From Streptomyces monomycini (GTDB lineage: Bacteria; Actinomycetota; Actinomycetes; Streptomycetales; Streptomycetaceae), in assembly GCF_022271435.1 (NCBI RefSeq), contig NZ_JAFIQY010000018.1, positions 89,509 to 153,508 of the forward strand: a stretch of 64,000 bases of DNA, given 5' to 3'. How positions within the stretch are numbered: position 1 is the stretch's first letter; every line of letters begins with the position of its first letter. The notes under the pieces are model-generated. The model saw only the letters and a list, made by a program, of their open reading frames with translations, searched no databases and was not told where the DNA came from. This document shows positions 52,523-61,848 of the stretch, in pieces. A program made the position numbers and the translations under genes.

Positions 52523-53608
52523 TCAGACCGTGGCCAGCCTCGGGAAGAGGATGGCAGCGGTCTCCCGGGCCGCCGCCCGCCGCTGCCGCTCGTCCAGCAC
52601 CTCGGTACGGGCCAGCTCGTCGCGCCACCGGTACACCAGGTCCCGTGGGAAGAACGGCAGGTCGCTCCCGTACAGCAGGCGCTGTGGATCGGCGATGCGC
52701 AGCAGCGTCTCCAACTGCCGTGGCAGCACCGGCCCTGAGAGGTCGTAGTACAGCGAGCGCAGTGCGCCCAGCACGTCGATCCGGCTGCCCGGGAGCATGG
52801 CCGCGGCCAGGGCGTCCACCCGGTCGGCGAGCACGCCCAGCGTCGCTCCGGCGTGCGGCACGATCCACCGGATCCCGGGGAACTCGGCCAGCGAGCCCGA
52901 CAGCACCAGGTCGATGACGGCCCGGGTGGTGTCGAAGGGGAATTCCAGCAGAGCGCTCGGCGGCCGGCGCACCCCCGGCACCTCCACGGTGGGCGCCGAG
53001 GTCGGGTGCAGCAGCACGGTGGCGTTCCGGCGGTCGAGTTCGGCCAGGACGGGCCGGAACGCGGGATCGCCCGGGTAGCGGCCGCCGTTGTTGGTGAACA
53101 GGACGTATCCGTGGACCTCCGGCCGGTCCGCCGTGGCCGCGATCTCCGCCGGCGCGGCGTCCGGGTCGGTGAGCGGCAGGCAGGCCAGCAGACCGAGCCG
53201 CCCTCCGGAGCCGGCGACGATCCCGGCGCTCTCGTCGTTGATCCGGCGGGCCAGGCCGGCGGCGCTCCGGGGGTCGCCGAAGTTCACCCCCGGCGAGGGG
53301 ACGCTGACGGCCGCGGCGCTCACGCCCGTACGGTCCATGTCCGCCAGCGCCGTGTCGAGGGACCACTTCGGCAGGCCGGGCATGCCGTCCCGGTGGGCCG
53401 GCGGGGCCGCGTGCCAGGCGCGGTCGAAGGAGGGCGGCACCAGGTGGGCGTGGACGTCGATCCAGCCCGCGCCGGGCCGGTCGTGGCCGTGCCCGCCGCC
53501 CGAGCCGTCGTGTTCGTGGCCATGTCCGACCGCGCCGGGCTGTCCGTCGCCGTGCCCGGCGGAATCCCGCCCGGCGCGGCCCCCGCCCCGCCCCTCACTG
53601 ACCGCCAT
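52523..53608 (-). CDS. Amidohydrolase (ACMSD-like) with a His-rich leader
   Basis: A 361-residue metal-dependent hydrolase or decarboxylase of amidohydrolase family 2. It has the metal-binding IDVHAHLVPP near residue 50, then PHAGATLG and SDLPFFPRDL with the last metal Asp. The fold is shared with 2-amino-3-carboxymuconate-semialdehyde decarboxylases. The first 45 residues are Gly/His-rich (HGHEHDGSGGGHGHD), which is unusual and may bind metal. It overlaps the SnoaL-like gene by 14 bases and ends the tailoring operon. Confidence 0.88.
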   Translation of the reverse strand: MAVSEGRGGGRAGRDSAGHGDGQPGAVGHGHEHDGSGGGHGHDRPGAGWIDVHAHLVPPSFDRAWHAAPPAHRDGMPGLPKWSLDTALADMDRTGVSAAAVSVPSPGVNFGDPRSAAGLARRINDESAGIVAGSGGRLGLLACLPLTDPDAAPAEIAATADRPEVHGYVLFTNNGGRYPGDPAFRPVLAELDRRNATVLLHPTSAPTVEVPGVRRPPSALLEFPFDTTRAVIDLVLSGSLAEFPGIRWIVPHAGATLGVLADRVDALAAAMLPGSRIDVLGALRSLYYDLSGPVLPRQLETLLRIADPQRLLYGSDLPFFPRDLVYRWRDELARTEVLDERQRRAAARETAAILFPRLATV

Positions 53609-54026
53609 GCGGAGTACCGTCCTCGCCGATGCCCAGCGCGGCACGCATGGTCTCCAACTCCCGTACGGACCAGTGCTCGACGACCCGGCCGCCGGCGATC
53701 CGCAGGATGTGGGCGGCCTGGACCCGCATCGCGCGACCGGTGGGCGGCTGCTCGCCGAACGGGCCGGTGTTGGTGCCGGTGACGATCTCGTGGACCAGGA
53801 CCTTGTCGCCGTCCGCGAGCACGTGCTCGGTGTGGATCCGGACGTCGGGGAACGCGGTCTTGAAGCGGACCGCGGACTCCTTGAGGTTCTCCCGCTCGAA
53901 CGCGTTGCGCCCGAACATCGGGCTGTGGTCGACCAGATCCTCGGCGATCAGCTCGTGGATCACCGGTACGTCGGCGTCCTGGAGCGCGGTGAACAGTCTG
54001 CGGGCGATGGCCGCGGTGTCCGTCAT
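53595..54026 (-). CDS. SnoaL-like polyketide protein
   Basis: A 143-residue alpha+beta barrel of the SnoaL/NTF2-like type. ESAVRFKTAFPDVRIHTEHVLADGDKV is the typical core, and GGRVVEHWSVRELETMRAALG the end. Such proteins are aldol cyclases or hydroxylation partners in aromatic polyketide clusters. ATG 54026 is preferred because AAGGA precedes it; ATG 54137 would overlap the fumarylacetoacetase stop (ATGA) and add 37 unlike residues, so both remain possible. The 3' end overlaps the amidohydrolase gene. Confidence 0.88.
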   Translation of the reverse strand: MTDTAAIARRLFTALQDADVPVIHELIAEDLVDHSPMFGRNAFERENLKESAVRFKTAFPDVRIHTEHVLADGDKVLVHEIVTGTNTGPFGEQPPTGRAMRVQAAHILRIAGGRVVEHWSVRELETMRAALGIGEDGTPHGGQ

Positions 54027-54133
54027 GGCGTGTCCGTCCTTCGTCTTCGTCCCGATGTCTTCGAGGCCGTACCCGGCCTCCGTCCGGCCCGCGGCCGCCG
54101 TCCCGCCCGCGTCTCGGACCGCTCCGGTGGCCG

Positions 54134-55111
54134 TCATCCGGCCGCCGCCTTCTTGCGCGGGGTCGGCTGCCAGCGCACCGGGTCGGGCTTGCCGACGGTG
54201 TTCTCCAGCCAGCCCGCTCCGGCGATCTCCAGGCGTACGGTGTCGCCGGGCCGCAGTTTGCGGCCCAGCTCCCAGCCACTGCCGCCCGCCACCGTGCCGG
54301 TGCCGATGACCTCGCCGGGAACCAGCGGCTCCGAGCGGGAGGCGTAGCTGAGGATCTCCTCGATGCTCCACACCAGCGAGCCGCTGTTGCCGCGGGACCA
54401 CTCCTCGCCGTTGACGTGGGCGGTCATCGTCAGGTCCGTCAGGTCGAGTTCGTCGGTGGTGACCACCCACGGGCCCACCGCGGTGGAGAAGTCCTTGCCC
54501 TTGGCGGGGCCGAGCCGTCCCTCCATCTCGTACCGCAGCAGGTTGCGGGCGCTGAAGTCGTTGAAGACGGTCACGCCGAACAGGGCGCCGCGGGCCGTGC
54601 CGGGCGTCAGGTCACGGGCCGGACGGCCGATGACGAGGCCCAGTTCGAGCTCGTAGTCCAGGTGCTCGCAGCCGGCCGGCCAGACCACCTCGGCGCCGGG
54701 GCCGACCAGCGTCGAGGGGTTGATCTTGAAGAAGAGCGGGACCTCGAACCACACGTCGGGCGCGGTGGCCTCGTGGTTCTTGAAGGCGTTGAAGTCCCGC
54801 AGCACGGGCGGGTCCACCGGCGGCAGCCAGTCCACCTGCGTCATGGGAATGCCCGCGGCCGGGTCGGCCTCCGCCAGTACCCGGCGGGCCGCCTCGGCGA
54901 AAGCGGGCCCGGTCTCCAGCGCCTCGGTCAGGCTGCCGGGGAACTGCGCCGCGGCCAGCCGGGCCGCCCGGCGCGCCGAGGCACCGGCATCGACGAGCCT
55001 GCGCCGCTCCTCGGCGGCCAGGTCGAGCACCGTGTGGGTCTCCGGGTGCACCGACACCAGCCGGGGCACCGGCCCGTCCACGCCGTCCCGCAGGATGCGT
55101 CCGATCTTCAT
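54134..55111 (-). CDS. Fumarylacetoacetase-family hydrolase
   Basis: A 325-residue member of the fumarylacetoacetate hydrolase family, whose members cleave carbon-carbon bonds in 1,3-diketones or decarboxylate and isomerise ring-opened intermediates. Signatures: RDFNAFKNHEATAP, LDYELELGLVIGRPARD with metal-binding Glu residues, NDFSARNLL and GPWVVTTDEL. It starts at ATG 55111 behind GAGGAG. In this cluster it may process a ring-opened or diketone polyketide. Confidence 0.9.
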   Translation of the reverse strand: MKIGRILRDGVDGPVPRLVSVHPETHTVLDLAAEERRRLVDAGASARRAARLAAAQFPGSLTEALETGPAFAEAARRVLAEADPAAGIPMTQVDWLPPVDPPVLRDFNAFKNHEATAPDVWFEVPLFFKINPSTLVGPGAEVVWPAGCEHLDYELELGLVIGRPARDLTPGTARGALFGVTVFNDFSARNLLRYEMEGRLGPAKGKDFSTAVGPWVVTTDELDLTDLTMTAHVNGEEWSRGNSGSLVWSIEEILSYASRSEPLVPGEVIGTGTVAGGSGWELGRKLRPGDTVRLEIAGAGWLENTVGKPDPVRWQPTPRKKAAAG

Positions 55112-55196
55112 GCCGTTCTCCTCGTACGAGAGTGGTGTGCGAAAGTGCGCCGTCAGGCATCAGCGGTCGGCCGACAGCCGTCAGGCCCGGCAGCCG

Positions 55197-56165
55197 TCAG
55201 GCCCGGCAGCGCAGCGGCCGGCCCGCGAAGGCCGTCATCATCGGCGCGATCTCCTTGCGCTGGAGCGGCGTTCCGACCGGCTCGCCGTCCATCTCCGAGT
55301 ACGTCCGCGCGATGTTGGCCACCAGGCGTTCGCTGTCGTTCCAGGCGGCGTACGCGCCCAGGTCCACCGCCCGGGCGGCTTCCAGCGGGTTCAGTCCGCG
55401 GGCGCGCCCCTTACGGGCGGCGTCCTCGACGAAGTCGAAGTACTCGTCGGCGGCGTCGAAGACCTCGGGGCCCGCGAGCGGGCCGTGGCCGGGGACCACC
55501 ACCTCGGGCCGCAGCGCGCGCAGGGTCCGCAGCGCGGCACGGATGCCGGACAGGGAGCCGTCGGTGATCACCGGCGTGCAGCCGTTGAAGATGATGTCCC
55601 CGACGAAGAGCACCCGCGGCCCGGGGAGCCACACCACCACGTCGCCCAGTGTGTGGGCCGGGGCGACCGGGATGATCTCCGCCGTGAGGCCGCCGAGCTG
55701 GAGCGTCAGACGGTCCTCGCACAGCACCGTCGGCGGGCGGACGCTGATGTCGCCCCACTCCACGGTGTCGAAGTACGGGACCACGGCCAGGCCCTCGCTG
55801 AGGATCTTGTCGCGGCAGTACGGGTGGCCGATGACGGCGGCCTCGGGGAACTGACAGTTGCCGAAGGTGTGGTCCCCGTGGTGGTGGGTGTTGACCACGT
55901 ACCGCACCGGCGCGTCGCTGACCCGCGCGGTCTCCTCGCGCAGTCTCGCGGTCCGCCGCTCGGTGAAGCAGGTGTCGACCAGCAGGACGCCCTCGTCGGT
56001 GGCGATCACTCCGCTGTTGTTGAGGCCCCAGCCCCAGTCGGGCTGGGTGAAGGCGTAGACGTGGTCGGCCACCGGGGACAGCCGCCCCAGTTCGGCCGTG
56101 TCCCGCGGCTCTTCCGCCGTCGCGCAGCAGGTCGCCGCCACGGGGTCGTGGGCTTCGACGCTCAT
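55197..56165 (-). CDS. Metallo-beta-lactamase-fold hydrolase
   Basis: A 322-residue metal hydrolase with the signature THHHGDH near residue 99, then IPVAPAHTLGD and VVPGHGPLAG carrying further zinc ligands. Such enzymes act as thioesterases or lactonases in aromatic polyketide clusters. The ATG overlaps the flavodoxin-like gene's stop by four bases (ATGA). No export signal is seen. Confidence 0.9.
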   Translation of the reverse strand: MSVEAHDPVAATCCATAEEPRDTAELGRLSPVADHVYAFTQPDWGWGLNNSGVIATDEGVLLVDTCFTERRTARLREETARVSDAPVRYVVNTHHHGDHTFGNCQFPEAAVIGHPYCRDKILSEGLAVVPYFDTVEWGDISVRPPTVLCEDRLTLQLGGLTAEIIPVAPAHTLGDVVVWLPGPRVLFVGDIIFNGCTPVITDGSLSGIRAALRTLRALRPEVVVPGHGPLAGPEVFDAADEYFDFVEDAARKGRARGLNPLEAARAVDLGAYAAWNDSERLVANIARTYSEMDGEPVGTPLQRKEIAPMMTAFAGRPLRCRA

Positions 56166-56782
56166 GCCGCCCCCGCCCGTACGCCGTCGGCCAGCAGCCG
56201 TGTTCCGGCGGTGAGAGCCGCGCTCACCGCGGCCACCCGCACGCCGAGCAGCCGGCAGGTTTCCAGGTCCGACTTGTGCAGGCCCTCGTCCCCCAGGTCG
56301 GCGGGGGACTGCGCGCCGGCGCCGAGGAAGAGGCCCAGGCGGTTGGGGGTGTCCATGGTGTCGGTACTGGCGCTGAAGCCCGGCTTGAGGCCGAGGTTGA
56401 CCCAGTGCATCCCGTGCTGGGCGGCCAGGATGGTCAGTGCCTGGAGCACCTGGAGCTTGTCGCCGCTCAGGCAGCCCGAGTTGGTGAAGCCCGCCGCGAC
56501 CTTGTCCTGCCACACTCCGTCCAGCCAACGGCGCGAGGTGGCTTCGGCGAAGGCCTGGAACTCCGACGAGACGTTGCCCATGTAGGTCGGGCAGCCGAAG
56601 ACGATCGCGTCGGAGGCGTCCAGCAGGCGCCAGCCGTCCTCGTCGAGACGGTCGACCGCGATCAGATGGGCCTGCGCCCCGGCCTCCAGCGCGCCGTCTG
56701 CCACGGCCGCGGCCAGGACGGCCGTGTGGCCCTGGCGTGAGTGGTGGGCAATGCTGACAGTTGATTCCGGTGTGTGCGGCAT
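56162..56782 (-). CDS. Flavodoxin-like NADPH-dependent reductase
   Basis: A 206-residue WrbA/flavodoxin-type protein that binds FMN. The FMN phosphate loop is in IAHHSRQGHTAVLAAAV, GCPTYMGNVSSEFQAFAE holds the conserved isoalloxazine contact, and GAGAQSPADLGDEG is near the end. It could reduce a quinone or supply reduced flavin to the neighbouring FAD hydroxylase. ATG 56782 is supported by AAGGAAA. It is 90 bases downstream of the hydroxylase and coupled to the next gene. Confidence 0.88.
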   Translation of the reverse strand: MPHTPESTVSIAHHSRQGHTAVLAAAVADGALEAGAQAHLIAVDRLDEDGWRLLDASDAIVFGCPTYMGNVSSEFQAFAEATSRRWLDGVWQDKVAAGFTNSGCLSGDKLQVLQALTILAAQHGMHWVNLGLKPGFSASTDTMDTPNRLGLFLGAGAQSPADLGDEGLHKSDLETCRLLGVRVAAVSAALTAGTRLLADGVRAGAA

Positions 56783-56871
56783 GACGGTTTCCTTGGTCGT
56801 GGGTGGGCCGGCGGTGGTGGGTGAGCCGGCGGCCGGGGCGGGCCGGTCCGTCGAGGGCCTGCGGGGCCGCC

Positions 56872-58440
56872 TCACGCCTGGGCGAGGTGCCGGGCCGTCA
56901 GGGAAGCGGCGAAGTCCGTCAGCAGGTCCCGGCTGCCGGTCCCTCCGATGGCGGAGCCGTACACGGCGAAGTCCGGGCGGACCAGTACGCAGTCGGCGGC
57001 GAGTTCGGCCAGCCAGTCGCCGTACGCTCCCGTGACGTCCGTGACCGGGGCCGCGGAACCCTCAGGGCCCACATGGGCGACGGTCACGCCGGCCGCGTCC
57101 AGCACGGCGCGCAGTTCCGGCGCCAGGGAGGAGACGGCGGCGACGGCCTCGGCGGAGCTGGTGAGCAGGACGAATCCGTGCCCGACGACCTCGTCGAACA
57201 TCCCCTGGCGGCCGCCGGCCCGGACGTCCGCCTGGATGCCGGGCCGGCCCGCCGTCGGGTCGCCGCCCCGGGCGAACGCCCGGGGGCCGGGCCGCTGGGC
57301 GGGGACCGGGCGCAGCGCGGGGTCGGCCAGCTGGGCCCGCATCGTGGCGTTGCGGTGCTCGATCTGCTCCGGGTCGAGGACGATGCACGGCTCGCCGACC
57401 TGCCGCGCCTGGTCCATGCAGCTCTGTACGTCGTCCTTGCGGTCGGCCGTGTAGGTGTCGAGGACCGAGGCGTCGGCGGCGCCGCGGTACAGCAGGTCCA
57501 GCCGCCAGGCCAGCGCCGCGGCGTCGCGCATGCCCGAGCACATGCCCTGCCCCGCGAACGGCCACATGGCGTGGGCCGCGTCACCGGCCAGGAAACAGCG
57601 GCCGGCCTGCCAGGTCTCCGCCATCAGCTCGCGGAAGGCGATCACCGGCCGGCGCAGCAGCGTGAAGTCGTCGGGCCCGCCCCACGGGGAGAGCAGTTCC
57701 CAGGCCCGTTCCTCGGTGAAGTCCTCGGCGGCCTCGTGGTCGAAGAGCTGGAACTCGAAGCGGCGGTGGGCGGCGCCCAGACGGAAGAGGCAGCCGGGCC
57801 GCTCGGGGTCCAGGAAGTGCCCGTTCTCGAAGGCGAAGGACATCGGGTGCTTCTCCTCGACGTCCAGCACGAGCCGGCGGGGACCGCCGCCGCCGCGGGT
57901 GACGGCGATGCCGAGCGCCTCGCGGACGAAGCCGTCCGCACCGTCGGCGCCGACCAGGTGGCGGGCCCGTACGGTACGGCGTTCACCGGTGGCGGAGTCG
58001 GCCACGGTCAGCGTCACGCCGTCCGCGTCCTGCGCCAGCGCCACGGCCTCGGTGCCGAAGTGGACCGCGGCCGAGGGACAGTCCCGCACCCGGCGGTCGA
58101 CGGCGGCTTCGAGACGGGGCTGGTAGAAGCTCCAGTGCTCGCGCCAGCCGTGCCGGCCGATGCCGCTCCAGTCGAAATGGCGCAGGAGTTCACCGCCGAA
58201 TGCCGCGGTCCTGGTGTCGTACGTGTCCCAGCACACGGCGCCTTCACGGATCTCCGCGCCCGCACCGATCTTCTCCATGAGCCGCATGATCTCGTCATCG
58301 ATATGGATGGCGCGCGGCGAGCAGGCGATGCCCGGCTGTTTCTCGAAGGCGGCGACTTTGTACCCGGACTGTCCCAGCAGGGCGCTCAGCACTTGTGCCA
58401 CCGGGCCGTAACCGACCACGGCCACGTCACAGATTTCCAC
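56872..58440 (-). CDS. FAD-dependent hydroxylase (MhpA-like)
   Basis: A 522-residue class A flavoprotein monooxygenase resembling the 3-(3-hydroxyphenyl)propionate hydroxylase type. VAVVGYGPVAQVLSALLGQ is the FAD-binding fold, LVGADGADGFVREALG the second motif, CFLAGDAAHAMWPFAGQG the FAD O2' contact region. It is first in the divergent tailoring operon. Start GTG 58440 is taken, with AAGGGG five bases before. Confidence 0.9.
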   Translation of the reverse strand: MEICDVAVVGYGPVAQVLSALLGQSGYKVAAFEKQPGIACSPRAIHIDDEIMRLMEKIGAGAEIREGAVCWDTYDTRTAAFGGELLRHFDWSGIGRHGWREHWSFYQPRLEAAVDRRVRDCPSAAVHFGTEAVALAQDADGVTLTVADSATGERRTVRARHLVGADGADGFVREALGIAVTRGGGGPRRLVLDVEEKHPMSFAFENGHFLDPERPGCLFRLGAAHRRFEFQLFDHEAAEDFTEERAWELLSPWGGPDDFTLLRRPVIAFRELMAETWQAGRCFLAGDAAHAMWPFAGQGMCSGMRDAAALAWRLDLLYRGAADASVLDTYTADRKDDVQSCMDQARQVGEPCIVLDPEQIEHRNATMRAQLADPALRPVPAQRPGPRAFARGGDPTAGRPGIQADVRAGGRQGMFDEVVGHGFVLLTSSAEAVAAVSSLAPELRAVLDAAGVTVAHVGPEGSAAPVTDVTGAYGDWLAELAADCVLVRPDFAVYGSAIGGTGSRDLLTDFAASLTARHLAQA

Positions 58441-58752
58441 CGTGTCCCCTTGCCTCCTCGAATGCAGCACGAAATGGCCCGTCTTTCACGCAGCCTTCCA
58501 GGTGCGCCCGGAGCGAGACAGGGTCTCAGGGCCCAAAGAGCCGCCGAGGTGACGAAACACCACGTCACAGGGGTGTGTCCGGGTCATGGGCCAGGAGTGG
58601 CCACGGCCGGGCACACAGAATCCGTGCCGCCTGACAACATTTCCCCGTTGGGCCCCCGGACCCTTCCAGCAGCCACCGCGACACCGTCAGCATTCAGGAA
58701 CACGTAGCGGACATCCGCAATTCAAGACGGTAAGGCTTAGGGGGATTCGAGC
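58441..58752. promoter_or_regulatory. Divergent promoter region of the polyketide cluster
   Basis: Gene-free 312 bases between the tailoring operon (start 58440) and the KS-alpha gene (58753). It contains the inverted repeat GTGACG-N8-CGTCAC at 58549-58568, a candidate regulator site. AGGGGG precedes the KS ATG by eight bases. Confidence 0.6.
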
Positions 58753-60024
58753 ATGCTGCCGCCAAGGCGCGTAGTGATCACCGGAATCGGCGTGGTGGCC
58801 CCGCGTGGAATCGGTGTCAAGAATTTCTGGGAAACCTTGACGAGCGGGCGGAGCGCCACCCGGAACATCACCGCATTCGACGCCACCGGCTTTCGCTCAC
58901 GCATAGCGGCCGAGTGCGACTTTCGGCCCGAGGAGAACGGGCTCACCGAGGAACAGGCACAGCGCATGAGCCGCTCCTCCCAGTTCGCCCACGTGGCCGC
59001 CCGGGAGGCCCTGGAACAGTCCGGTCTGGAGGTCACCGACCGGGTCGCGGCCCGGATGGGCGTCGCCCTGGGCAGTGCCGTGGGCTCGGTACGCGAACTC
59101 GACCGCGCCTACCGCGACATCAGCGGGGACGGCGCCTCCTGGGAGCTGACGCCGGGCAAGGCCGGCCCGTACCTGGCGGACTACAACACCCCCAGCTCGC
59201 TGGTCCGGGAGATCGCCTGGCTCACCGGCGCCCAGGGCCCGGCCGCCATGATCTCCGCGGGCTGCACCTCGGGGCTGGACTCCGTCGGGTACGCCTGCGA
59301 CATCCTGCGCGAGGGCAGCGCGGACGTCGTGATCGCCGGGGCCACCGACGCCCCCATCACGCCCATCACCGTGGCCTGCTTCGACGCGATCAAGGCCACC
59401 TCCGCCAACAACGCGGACCCCGGCCACGCCTCGCGGCCCTTCGACCGCGACCGTGACGGGTTCGTGCTCGGCGAGGGGGCCGCGGTCTTCGTCCTGGAGA
59501 CCGCCGAGCACGCCCACGCCCGCGGCGCCCAGGTCATCGCCGAGGTCGCGGCGTTCGCCGCCCGGTGCAACGCCCACCACATGACGGCGCTGCGCCCGGA
59601 CGGCCGGGAGATGTCCGCCGCGATCGACTCCGCGCTGGCCACCGCGCGGATCGCCCCGGAGGCCATCGACTACATCAACGCCCACGGCTCGGGCACCAAG
59701 CAGAACGACCGGCACGAGACGGCCGCGTACAAGCGCAGCCTCGGCGACGCCGCGCGCACCACACCGGTCAGCTCCATCAAGTCCGTGATCGGCCACTCCC
59801 TGGGCGCGATCGGCTCCATCGAGCTGGCGGCCTGCGCCCTGGCCATCGAGCACGGCGTCATCCCGCCCACGGCCAACCTGCACACCCCCGACCCGGACTG
59901 CGACCTGGACTACGTGCCCCTGGAGGCACGCGAGCAGCGGGTCGACGTGGCCCTGAGCGTCGGCAGCGGCTTCGGCGGCTTCCAGAGCGCGGCCGTACTC
60001 GTCAAGGAAGGCGCCAACCGATGA
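58753..60024 (+). CDS. Type II polyketide ketosynthase alpha subunit
   Basis: A 423-residue ketosynthase that forms the poly-beta-ketone chain with the chain-length factor. Active Cys is codon 171 in SAGCTSGLDSVGYA, and the two catalytic His residues are in NAHGSGTKQND and SVIGHSLGAIGS; SFGFGG-type ending is present as SGFGGFQSA. Start ATG 58753. It overlaps the next gene by four bases (ATGA), so the two subunits are co-translated in 1:1 ratio. Confidence 0.98.
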   Translation: MLPPRRVVITGIGVVAPRGIGVKNFWETLTSGRSATRNITAFDATGFRSRIAAECDFRPEENGLTEEQAQRMSRSSQFAHVAAREALEQSGLEVTDRVAARMGVALGSAVGSVRELDRAYRDISGDGASWELTPGKAGPYLADYNTPSSLVREIAWLTGAQGPAAMISAGCTSGLDSVGYACDILREGSADVVIAGATDAPITPITVACFDAIKATSANNADPGHASRPFDRDRDGFVLGEGAAVFVLETAEHAHARGAQVIAEVAAFAARCNAHHMTALRPDGREMSAAIDSALATARIAPEAIDYINAHGSGTKQNDRHETAAYKRSLGDAARTTPVSSIKSVIGHSLGAIGSIELAACALAIEHGVIPPTANLHTPDPDCDLDYVPLEAREQRVDVALSVGSGFGGFQSAAVLVKEGANR

Positions 60025-61301
60025 ACGCGGAACACCGGACAGCACACGGACCGGCGGCCACCGGGCCCCGTGCGGTGACCGACGACGAACTGCCGGTCGT
60101 CACCGGCGTCTCCGTAGCCGCCCCCAACGGGCTGGGTACCGAGGACTTCTGGACCGCGACCCGCAAGGGCGTCAGCGGGCTCGGCCCCATCACCCGCTTC
60201 GACGCCTCCTCCTACCCGGTCCGGGTCGCCGGTGAGATCGACGGTTTCGAAGCCCGGGAGCACATCCCCAGCCGGCTCCTCCCGGCCACGGACCGCGCCA
60301 CCCAGCTGTCCCTGGCCACCACCGAGTGGGCGCTGCACGACGCGGACCTGGACCCCGCCGCCTTCGAGGAATTCGCCGGTTCGGTGGTCACCGCCAACGC
60401 CGTCGGCGGGGTGGAGTTCATCCAGCGGGAGCTCCAGAGCCTGTGGAGCAAGGGCCCCCGCTACGTCACCGCGTACATGTCCTACGCCTGGTTCTACGGC
60501 GTCAACACCGGCCAGGTCTCCATCCGCCACCAGCTCAAGGGCCCCAGCGGCGTGGTGGTCACCGGGCAGGTCGGCGGCATCGACGCCCTCGCCCAGGCCC
60601 GGCGGCGGCTGCGTTCCGGGCAGCGGTTCGTGGTCGCCGGCGGCGCCGACGCCCCGGTCTGCCCGTACGGCCTCACCGCCGCCATGACCGCCGGAAACCT
60701 GAGCACCGGCGCCGACCCGGCCACCGCGTACGCCCCGTTCGACGGCTCCGCCCGCGGCCACGTGCCCGGTGAGGGCAGCGCCATGATGATCGTGGAACCC
60801 CTCGGCGCCGCCCGCGAACGCGGTGCCCGGAACATCTACGGCGCCATCACCGGCTACGGGTCCACCTTCGACCCGCACCCGGCGACCGGACAGCCGCCGA
60901 CGCTGGCCAGGGCCGCCCGGATCGCCCTGGACGACGCCGGCCTGGCCCCGCAGGACATCGGCGCGGTCTTCGCCGACGGCGCCGCCGAGGCCGGCGCCGA
61001 CCGGGCCGAGGCCGCCGCCATCGTCGACCTGTTCGGCCCGGGGCGGGTGCCGGTGGCCCTGCCCAAGACCATGACCGGGCGGATGTACGGCGCCGGTGCC
61101 GCGGCCGATGTCGTCAGCGCCCTGCTGGCCATCCGCGACGGAGAGATCCCGCCGGCGGTCGGCACCGGCGGCCTCGCCGAGGAACTGGGCCTGGACCTGG
61201 TACTCGGCGGCCCGCGTCCGGCGGCACTGGACCACGTGCTGGTGCTCGCCCGCGGAGACGGCGGCTTCAACTCCGCCGCGGTGGTCTCGCGGGTCTCCTG
61301 A
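60021..61301 (+). CDS. Type II polyketide chain-length factor (KS-beta)
   Basis: A 426-residue ketosynthase-like partner that sets chain length and primes the synthase. The active Cys is replaced by Gln, codon 183, in VTGQVGGIDALAQ, the standard CLF change. The C-terminal half retains the KS fold (TMTGRMYGAGAAADVV). Its start overlaps the KS-alpha stop. Confidence 0.97.
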   Translation: MNAEHRTAHGPAATGPRAVTDDELPVVTGVSVAAPNGLGTEDFWTATRKGVSGLGPITRFDASSYPVRVAGEIDGFEAREHIPSRLLPATDRATQLSLATTEWALHDADLDPAAFEEFAGSVVTANAVGGVEFIQRELQSLWSKGPRYVTAYMSYAWFYGVNTGQVSIRHQLKGPSGVVVTGQVGGIDALAQARRRLRSGQRFVVAGGADAPVCPYGLTAAMTAGNLSTGADPATAYAPFDGSARGHVPGEGSAMMIVEPLGAARERGARNIYGAITGYGSTFDPHPATGQPPTLARAARIALDDAGLAPQDIGAVFADGAAEAGADRAEAAAIVDLFGPGRVPVALPKTMTGRMYGAGAAADVVSALLAIRDGEIPPAVGTGGLAEELGLDLVLGGPRPAALDHVLVLARGDGGFNSAAVVSRVS

Positions 61302-61408
61302 CCGGCCCCCACCGGCCTGCCCGGGCGGCCCGGCCCTCACCGGCCTGCACCCATGTGCCCGGCCCACGGCACCACGACCTTCACGTTCCTCACCGAAAGG
61401 ACCCAGAC

Positions 61409-61672
61409 ATGACCTTCACCCTCGGCGGGCTCCGTACCATCCTGCGCGACTGCGCCGGCGAGCCCGAGAACGGCGACCTCGACGGCGATGTCGCCACGCT
61501 CACCTTCGAGGACCTCGGCTACGACTCCATCGCCCTGCTGGAGACCCTCTCCCGTATCGAGCAGGAACTCGGGGTGGCGGCGGACGAGGCCCCGATGGAC
61601 GAACTGACCACCCCGCAGGCCCTCGTCGACTACGTCAACGGCCAGCTGGCCCGGGTCACGGCCGCCGCGTGA
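61409..61672 (+). CDS. Acyl carrier protein of the type II synthase
   Basis: An 87-residue acyl carrier protein that holds the growing polyketide. The phosphopantetheine Ser is residue 40 in the DSIAL stretch of LGYDSIALLETLSRIEQEL. The ATG at 61409 follows GAAAGGA and lies 107 bases past the KS-beta stop. It completes the minimal synthase. Confidence 0.96.
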   Translation: MTFTLGGLRTILRDCAGEPENGDLDGDVATLTFEDLGYDSIALLETLSRIEQELGVAADEAPMDELTTPQALVDYVNGQLARVTAAA

Positions 61673-61848
61673 TCGCCGGGCGGGCCGGCGCTCCACCCGG
61701 CCCGCCTCGTACGTCCGGCACCATCGCGGCCGGACGCCGCGGCGACGCACCGGCCCAGGCGCGTCGCCGCGGCACCGGCCCGCCGCTCGCCCACCACCAG
61801 CGGAGCACCTTCGGGCCCACTTCTGGTTCACACGGACGGGGACAACGC

